A stretch of 20,003 nt of DNA from Planctomycetota bacterium (GTDB lineage: Bacteria > Planctomycetota > Planctomycetia > Pirellulales > Lacipirellulaceae), in contig JAJRUA010000199.1 in assembly GCA_024278035.1 (NCBI GenBank), positions 1-20,003 of the forward strand, written 5' to 3'. A program made the position numbers and the translations under genes. Positions 15,642 to 20,003 of the stretch are shown piece after piece. The notes under the pieces are model-generated. The model worked only from the letters and a program-made list of their open reading frames with translations. It did no database searches and was not told where the DNA came from. Positions within the stretch are counted from its first letter, which is position 1, and every line of letters starts with the position of its first letter.

Positions 15642-17192
15642 TTAGCGTCCCCTGTGTGGAGGACCGCCTCGTCGGCCTGAGTCACCACGCCACATCCTCT
15701 CTAACTGCCGTAGCCCCATTCGATCGTCGGCCATCTTCTCACGTAGTTTTTGTTGCATTTGGTCCGCCGGCAGGGCGAGGAGTACCCGCTGCTCCTCACC
15801 AGATAATTCCGCGAAGAATTGCTTCGCATCGCTCGGACGTGCCGGGGCAGCCGATTCGATCAATTGGGTACGAAGTAATTTCGCCCGGCGGGGCGGAGCC
15901 AACTTCTTGATCGGTTCTCGCAAACGCTCCGGCAGCCCCTTAATAAGCTCCGCTTCCCAAACGGGCCACAGTTCCTTTACTACACGTCCTCCAACCTTTT
16001 GGTGCTCCGGTCTTTTAGGATAGTCTCTTAGTTTTTTCGACTGCGGTGAGTGGTTTCCCCACGGTCCCTCGCGAGCCATCCCGTTCGCTGCAAGGAACAA
16101 GATTCCTTCTGGATGCTGACGAAGTCGCTCGGCCCGATGCCCCACAGGCCTTCCTCTCTGAGAGCTATGATTCTGCAACCGTTCGATCCATCGATCCACC
16201 ACAGCTTGTACGGAGGGTGTGGCAGCCAGTGCCAGGACAACTTCTCGGAAATGGGCCTGTTCCGCAGCGCTTAGTTGTACAAGGGCCTCTTCGCTCCAAG
16301 CCCGCCACTTACGGCGCAGTTCCACGATCCGTTCCTCTGGTGGCAGGGCCAGAATCGCCGCTTGTTCGCCCGCCGACTGCGTCGAAACAAGTGTGTGGTA
16401 AGCGAGGGCCGTCCGGCGCAACTCCGTGCCATCCTCCGCCAACCTCAACTCGGCGTCCAATTCGCGCAGCCGGCGAGCGCTATGCGGCGAAAGAGACCGG
16501 AACGCGGTCGCTTTTCCTGCAAGCTCTTCTCGCTCGGCCGGCGATAGCTGGGCAATCCACTCAGCTCGCATCGCAGGGGACGCCTCGGTTAGCCATTCCC
16601 AGGTCTCCACTTCTTGGACTAAGGGTCTGTCCCCGGACTGCTCAGACGGCGTCTGGTGGTCCGAAGTACCTGAAGGTTGGGGGACGTGCTGCAAGTCCCA
16701 ACCTTCGATCGAAGCAACCAGCCGAGGGGTTTTCTTGCGTACTTGTCGGAGAAAATCCAAACTATCCATCTGCCTAAGCACGGCTGCCTGCTGGATCACC
16801 GGCAAGTCCACCAAAAGCTGCCGATCGACGCGCGACGCCACGCCACGCACCACCCCAAACGCCAGCACGGCTGCGGAAAGCGCCATCAGTGTGGTCCTCC
16901 CGCCTTGCCGCCGGCGTACCACGGGCAGGGCAGCCGTCTGGGCCGCCACATCACGCCCGGCAACGGTTGCGATCATCGCAACGGTGCTTCCAGAAAAAAC
17001 GGGGGTGGCGGAAGGACGTGGGGCAAAATCCAAAAGACTCCACACACGGTCGAACTGCCCTAATTCCTCTCGTAACTCGGCGTCGGCCGCCAACTGTTCT
17101 TCAACCGCTTCGCTCTGCTCCGCTGTGAGTTCGCCATCAAGGTAGGCGACCAGCCGCTCGCTCTGAAGGTTGGTTTTTTCCGAATCGATCAT
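15642..17192 (-). CDS. Anti-sigma-factor-like membrane protein with large periplasmic domain
   Basis: 516 residues from the ATG at 17192, which overlaps the sigma-factor stop (TGATG); a TTG at 17216 is less likely. Residues 10-56 (SERLVAYLDGELTAEQSEAVEEQLAADAELREEL) have the shape of an anti-sigma N-terminal domain, but the His-Cys-Cys zinc ligands of zf-HC2 proteins are absent. One transmembrane segment lies at about 99-117 (RTTLMALSAAVLAFGVVRGV). The remaining roughly 400 residues are outside, charged and helical, with several repeats of a 'L-x-x-E-E-R-x-x-L' type (LSPAEREELAGKA, LPPEERIVELRRKW, LSAAEQAHFREVV, LSGEEQRVLLALP) resembling DUF3106-like regions. The C-terminus is basic (SGRRGGPPHRGR). 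Expected role: hold the co-transcribed ECF sigma factor at the membrane and release it on an envelope signal. Residues 166-184 come from a dispersed repeat. Confidence 0.75.
   Translation of the reverse strand: MIDSEKTNLQSERLVAYLDGELTAEQSEAVEEQLAADAELREELGQFDRVWSLLDFAPRPSATPVFSGSTVAMIATVAGRDVAAQTAALPVVRRRQGGRTTLMALSAAVLAFGVVRGVASRVDRQLLVDLPVIQQAAVLRQMDSLDFLRQVRKKTPRLVASIEGWDLQHVPQPSGTSDHQTPSEQSGDRPLVQEVETWEWLTEASPAMRAEWIAQLSPAEREELAGKATAFRSLSPHSARRLRELDAELRLAEDGTELRRTALAYHTLVSTQSAGEQAAILALPPEERIVELRRKWRAWSEEALVQLSAAEQAHFREVVLALAATPSVQAVVDRWIERLQNHSSQRGRPVGHRAERLRQHPEGILFLAANGMAREGPWGNHSPQSKKLRDYPKRPEHQKVGGRVVKELWPVWEAELIKGLPERLREPIKKLAPPRRAKLLRTQLIESAAPARPSDAKQFFAELSGEEQRVLLALPADQMQQKLREKMADDRMGLRQLERMWRGDSGRRGGPPHRGR
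16649..16696. repeat. GTS-H repeat, copy inside the anti-sigma-like gene
   Basis: Partner of 14862-14909. In frame it encodes LQHVPQPSGTSDHQTPSE just after the membrane segment, in a likely disordered periplasmic linker. Ends are approximate. Confidence 0.6.
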
Positions 17193-17917
17193 CACGCATC
17201 CTCCCCTTCGATCCAATTCGACGATTCGCTTCCGCCGAACGAATCGAGCGCCGCCGTACTCGCCAGCCCTTCCATCACCTCCCCGCGTTCAAGAAACGGA
17301 CCGAGCGCCGTACGAAGATTCTCACGCGCTCGGGCGATCAACGATTTGACCGCTTGAGGTTGCATCCCCATCACTTCGCCAATCTCGGCATAATCAAGAT
17401 GCTCAAACTTGGCGAGTGTCACTGCAAGCCGTTGTCGGTCATTCAGCGAGGCGATGGCCGCATGGACCGCTTTACGTAGCTCGGTCTTTTCCGCTTGACG
17501 CGTCGGCATGGCAGCGCTCTCCGCTGCCGGATGCAAAGAGACGACGCCCGTCTCGCTCGGCGTCGCCAAGGGCATCGCTGTCTCTTTCCGTCGCGACTTC
17601 GATCGCAACGCATTGAGCGCCACGTTGTTCGCGATTTTGAACAGCCACGTCGAAAACTTCGCACTCGGTTCGTACCGCTTCCGTGCCCGATAGACCCGAA
17701 GAAAAACCTCTTGGGCCAGGTCCTCCGCTTGGTCGCGGCTGTGTGCCTGATAGGCGAGGACGGATAGCAAACGGTCTTGATGCCGCTCGACCAATTGCCC
17801 GAACGCCTCCGCATCGTCTTGGTCGCGAACGCGCAGCATGAGCCGCACATCCGGATCGGACTCGGTGTAACGCAGAAGGGTGCTATTGCTCGCCCCCAAA
17901 ACAGGGCTCCACGGCAT
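17192..17917 (-). CDS. ECF-family RNA polymerase sigma factor
   Basis: 241 residues from an ATG. Region 2 spans about 30-110: DAEAFGQLVERHQDRLLSV, then DQAEDLAQEVFLRVYRA and FSTWLFKIANNVALNALR, which melt and read the -10. A Ser/Ala-rich linker (111-145) leads to region 4 (about 150-205): LNDRQRLAVTLAKFEHLDYA, EIGEVMGMQPQAVKSLIARA, ENLRTAL, the -35-binding helix-turn-helix. A C-terminal tail of about 35 residues (ERGEVMEGLASTAALDSFGG...) is longer than in minimal ECF factors. The next gene, an anti-sigma-like membrane protein, overlaps by one base, as usual for sigma/anti-sigma pairs. The pair is probably autoregulated. The signal and regulon are unknown. Confidence 0.93.
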   Translation of the reverse strand: MPWSPVLGASNSTLLRYTESDPDVRLMLRVRDQDDAEAFGQLVERHQDRLLSVLAYQAHSRDQAEDLAQEVFLRVYRARKRYEPSAKFSTWLFKIANNVALNALRSKSRRKETAMPLATPSETGVVSLHPAAESAAMPTRQAEKTELRKAVHAAIASLNDRQRLAVTLAKFEHLDYAEIGEVMGMQPQAVKSLIARARENLRTALGPFLERGEVMEGLASTAALDSFGGSESSNWIEGEDA

Positions 17918-17947
17918 GAGGATAGAAAGAAATAGGTCGTACCTCTC

Positions 17948-17977
17948 AGTTTAGACCGACGGCAAGGGGCTCACCAA
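17948..17977 (-). promoter_or_regulatory. Possible promoter of the sigma / anti-sigma operon
   Basis: On the minus strand TTGGTG (17972-17977) and TAAACT (17948-17953) are separated by 18 bases, 31 bases before the start codon. Three of six and four of six consensus positions match; TAAACT also occurs at 6155. Confidence 0.35.
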
Positions 17978-18086
17978 CCTCTAACCCCGCAGGCTGGCAC
18001 CGGTAACGAAGAATCGGCGACGGCCCCCCCCAAGTTCATGCCCGTGCGCGCCTTGCTATCACGAAACAAGTTTTTTTCTTGTGTTT

Positions 18087-18407
18087 GTAGAAATCGCTCT
18101 TGCTGAGATTCTACGGGGCCCCTATTGTCCCGGCCATGCGAGTCGAAGGGCTCGTTGAAAACAAACACGAATGAGGTGAAGCGAACAACAAAACACGTGG
18201 TGGAACGCCGGTTGTAAAAAACTGGTGTTTCGCAAAGCGGTTGGTCTTGGCACGGAAGCTGGCCGCCGCTATTGCTACTCCCCCCGACGTACGCCAGTTT
18301 CCCGATCCCCCCCCTTTCGGTTGACTGACGCCACGTCCAATCGCTCCCGGAAAAGCTGCTACGTCCTCTGCCCCCCTGGGACGGGTTCTTTTTCGGGAGC
18401 TTTTTTT
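18087..18407 (+). ncRNA. Candidate small RNA ending in an intrinsic terminator
   Basis: The 3' end is set by the strong terminator at 18343-18407; the 5' end given here is only a guess at the first clear stem. Inside are GTAGAAATC/GATTCTAC (18087-18114), a stem around 18203-18232 with a GTAAAAA loop, and CGCAAAGCG just after it. I could not match it to tmRNA, SRP RNA, 6S RNA, RNase P or a riboswitch class by eye. It could alternatively be a terminated leader of kdsD. Confidence 0.35.
18343..18407 (+). terminator. Strong intrinsic terminator without an upstream gene
   Basis: GCTCCCGGAAAAG (18343-18355) pairs with CTTTTTCGGGAGC (18388-18400) over 13 positions with a single G-U. An inner stem CGTCC/GGACG (18362-18366, 18379-18383) stabilises the loop, and seven T residues follow directly. 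The T-tract is only in the plus direction. Confidence 0.8.
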
Positions 18408-18422
18408 GCGCGCCCCTCTTTC

Positions 18423-18451
18423 TTAGCCCCGGGTCACTGACCCGGGACTAA
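18423..18451. repeat. Palindrome family 2, copy 2
   Basis: TTAGCCCCGGGTC (18423-18435), loop ACT, GACCCGGGACTAA (18439-18451), one mismatch. It is followed by GGTCA and ACCCCGG as in copy 1 at 11328. It lies 117 bases before the kdsD start codon. Confidence 0.75.
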
Positions 18452-18568
18452 CGGTCAGTAACCCCGGACGAAGTGCAATAGTTCGCGTTGCCGCTTTTGG
18501 ATGGGATCGCTAAACTCGAATGGCCCCCCAAACCTCTCCCCCCGGCAAACGTCAAGGAAGACGAGCCC

Positions 18569-19693
18569 ATGAGCGCTGCTTCGATAAAAAAGGGAGCGAC
18601 GACGACGTCGATGCCACCCGCCCTAATACCGGCCCTATCCCCTGGCGAGCGTCTGCGCGCCGCCCGCGAAGTGCTTCGTCTCGAAGCGGTTGCCTTGTGG
18701 CAAGTTTCGCAAAAACTAGGGGAGGAGTTCGACGACGCCCTCAATCTCCTTTTCCACTGCGAAGGGGCCGTGATTGTCACCGGCATGGGCAAGGCGGGCC
18801 ACATCGGCCAGAAAATTGCCGCCACGCTCGCTTCAACCGGTGCGACAAGCCACTTTCTCCATCCGGCCGAAGCATTCCATGGCGATCTCGGACGTGTACG
18901 GCAAGGCGATGTTATTTTGATGCTCTCCCAAAGTGGGGAGACCTCCGAAGTGCTTCAGCTTTTGCCCAGCTTGCGTGAATTGGGGGCTCCGATCCTTGCG
19001 ATCACCTCCAGCAGCCAGAGCACCGTCGGGCAGTCGGCTGAGGTGGTGTTGGCACTAGGGGATTTGAACGAAGCCTGTTCGCTCGGCTTGGCACCCAGCA
19101 CTTCGACCACTGCCATGCTCGCCCTAGGCGACGCGCTTGCGCTGGTCCTCAGTTCGATGCGAGGCTTCCAAGCCGAAGATTTTGCTCGCTTTCACCCAGG
19201 GGGTTCTCTTGGGCGAAAGCTCATGCACGTGAACGAAGCGATGCGGCCCCTGGCAGAATGCCGTGTTGCCAACGAAACCCATACGGTACGGGAAGTGATC
19301 GTCGGCTGCGGCAAGCCGGGGCGGCGGACCGGGGCCGTGATGCTAACCGACGCCACCGGCAAATTGACCGGCCTGTTTACCGATAGCGACCTGGCCCGGC
19401 TTTTTGAGCAACATGACGAAGCGGCTCTCGATGGTCCGATTGCCAACTTGATGGTCTCAAGACCAACCACCATCGCCTCCGGTGCACGGATGAGCGAAGC
19501 GGTCCGAGTCCTTGCCGACCGAAAGTTCAGCGAACTCCCTGTGGTCGATGCCGACGGCAAACCGCTCGGCCTGATCGACGTGACCGATATCGTTTCACTA
19601 AAAACTAGCGATGAAACTCCCGCAAGTAAAAAATCGACGCATCCACCCAAGGTCCGAATCTTCCCCGGCGAAGATGTCTTCGCTGCCGGATAA
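18569..19693 (+). CDS. kdsD: Arabinose-5-phosphate isomerase (KpsF/KdsD family)
   Basis: 374 residues from the ATG at 18569, preceded by AAGGAAGACGAG; a TTG at 18488 is less likely. The enzyme converts ribulose 5-phosphate to arabinose 5-phosphate, the first step to KDO of lipopolysaccharide. The SIS domain has VTGMGKAGHIGQKIAATLAS (70-89), HFLHPAEAFHGDLG (95-108) and SQSGETSEV (120-128), followed by FHPGGSLGRKL. Two CBS domains make up the C-terminal half (VNEAMRPLAECR...FTDSDLARLFEQ and NLMVSRPTTIA...GLIDVTDIV). The N-terminus is some 25 residues longer than usual and the tail ends in EDVFAAG. kdsC follows 147 bases later, so the two probably form a KDO operon, typical of a Gram-negative envelope. 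Confidence 0.94.
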   Translation: MSAASIKKGATTTSMPPALIPALSPGERLRAAREVLRLEAVALWQVSQKLGEEFDDALNLLFHCEGAVIVTGMGKAGHIGQKIAATLASTGATSHFLHPAEAFHGDLGRVRQGDVILMLSQSGETSEVLQLLPSLRELGAPILAITSSSQSTVGQSAEVVLALGDLNEACSLGLAPSTSTTAMLALGDALALVLSSMRGFQAEDFARFHPGGSLGRKLMHVNEAMRPLAECRVANETHTVREVIVGCGKPGRRTGAVMLTDATGKLTGLFTDSDLARLFEQHDEAALDGPIANLMVSRPTTIASGARMSEAVRVLADRKFSELPVVDADGKPLGLIDVTDIVSLKTSDETPASKKSTHPPKVRIFPGEDVFAAG

Positions 19694-19840
19694 AACGACT
19701 GCAAAACAATCGGGACCACGACGGAACTACGGAAAAAGTTCATTGTGGGAGGTGTCTTCGACGCCGAGAACACCCCGCAATCCCATTAGAGCAGACGACA
19801 CCGTGTATCGGCGTCAGGGACGCCCCCGTGGTTCATATTT

Positions 19841-20003
19841 ATGTCTCTTAACGAACTAGCATCGCAGATTGAGTTGCTCTTATCCGATGTGGATGGAGTG
19901 ATGACCGACGGGGGTTTGTCGTTTGATGAGAATGGCATAGAGAGCAAGACGTTTAGCGTGCGGGACGGTTTAGGGATTAAGCTGTGGGCGCGGGTAGGTG
20001 GCA
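19841..20003 (+). CDS. kdsC: KDO-8-phosphate phosphatase, 5' part
   Basis: Cut by the window end after 54 codons. Translation from the ATG gives MSLNELASQIELLLSDVDGV, MTDGGLSFDENGIESKTFSV and RDGLGIKLWARVGG. The HAD-family motif DVDGVMTDG (first Asp is the nucleophile) and F-x-V-R-D-G-x-G-I-K-L match KdsC, which removes phosphate from KDO-8-phosphate. It fits as the partner of kdsD just upstream. No strong Shine-Dalgarno site is seen before the start codon. Confidence 0.93.
   Translation, partial: MSLNELASQIELLLSDVDGVMTDGGLSFDENGIESKTFSVRDGLGIKLWARVGG

Larger units (their letters stand above)
17918..18568. other. 651-base gene-free interval before kdsD
   Basis: The divergent starts of the sigma factor (17917) and kdsD (18569) leave 651 bases with no credible coding frame. 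It contains a possible sigma-gene promoter, small stems at 18064-18086 and 18087-18114 and near 18203-18232, a strong plus-strand intrinsic terminator (18343-18407) and a family-2 palindrome (18423-18451). Confidence 0.7.

Noticed and set aside
17971..18168. 65-residue minus-strand frame upstream of the sigma gene
   Set aside because: GTG start without a ribosome site, overlaps the likely promoter, and has no recognisable features.
18200..18290. c-di-GMP riboswitch (CGCAAAGC is a hallmark)
   Set aside because: The upstream GCAAACC block, GNRA loop and receptor are missing, so a chance match is more likely.
18225..18440. 71-residue plus-strand frame in the sigma-kdsD interval
   Set aside because: GTG start, no ribosome site, and it reads through the strong terminator and into the palindrome.

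Overview
The window looks like chromosomal DNA of a planctomycete, most likely from the Pirellulaceae side. This is inferred from several things: GC-rich DNA with sparse Shine-Dalgarno sites, a small secreted protein with the VSPYLNL / YYAFVRP / SHYY pattern I associate with planctomycetes, an ECF sigma factor paired with a long zinc-less anti-sigma-like membrane protein, KDO (LPS) biosynthesis genes, and many palindromic intergenic repeats. No rRNA, tRNA, CRISPR array, transposase or prophage gene was seen.

Layout. 1-2621 (minus strand): coaX (type III pantothenate kinase), a reduced MnmE-like GTPase, and a small secreted protein. 2808-5741 (plus): uvrA, ending at a long bidirectional hairpin that separates it from a convergent DUF202 membrane protein (5842-6093, minus). 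6216-7127 (plus): a single-pass membrane protein of unknown function. 7149-10688 (minus): a fadB-fadA beta-oxidation pair (hydratase/dehydrogenase, then thiolase) with tandem and palindromic repeats between the two genes. 10796-12075 (plus): a DUF4430 (transcobalamin C-terminal-like) membrane-anchored protein and a DUF6580 multi-pass putative transporter, possibly an uptake pair. 12118-13416 (minus): a secreted alpha-helical protein of unknown function. 13811-15586: three small divergent proteins that all resemble the FliL C-terminal domain. Two are a coupled minus-strand pair and the third is divergent; two are predicted lipoproteins and one is Sec-exported. 15642-17917 (minus): an ECF sigma factor overlapping a large anti-sigma-like gene by one base (TGATG). 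17918-18568: a 651-base gene-free interval holding a textbook plus-strand intrinsic terminator with no coding gene before it, so a possible small RNA. 18569-20003 (plus): kdsD, then the start of kdsC, consecutive-pathway enzymes for KDO.

Most genes are housekeeping genes. The parts worth a second look are the FliL-like trio without flagellar neighbours, the orphan terminator, the DUF4430/DUF6580 pair, the MnmE homologue without its catalytic C-terminus, and a dense set of dispersed repeats. Two of these repeats run into coding sequence: the coaX C-terminus and the periplasmic part of the anti-sigma gene.
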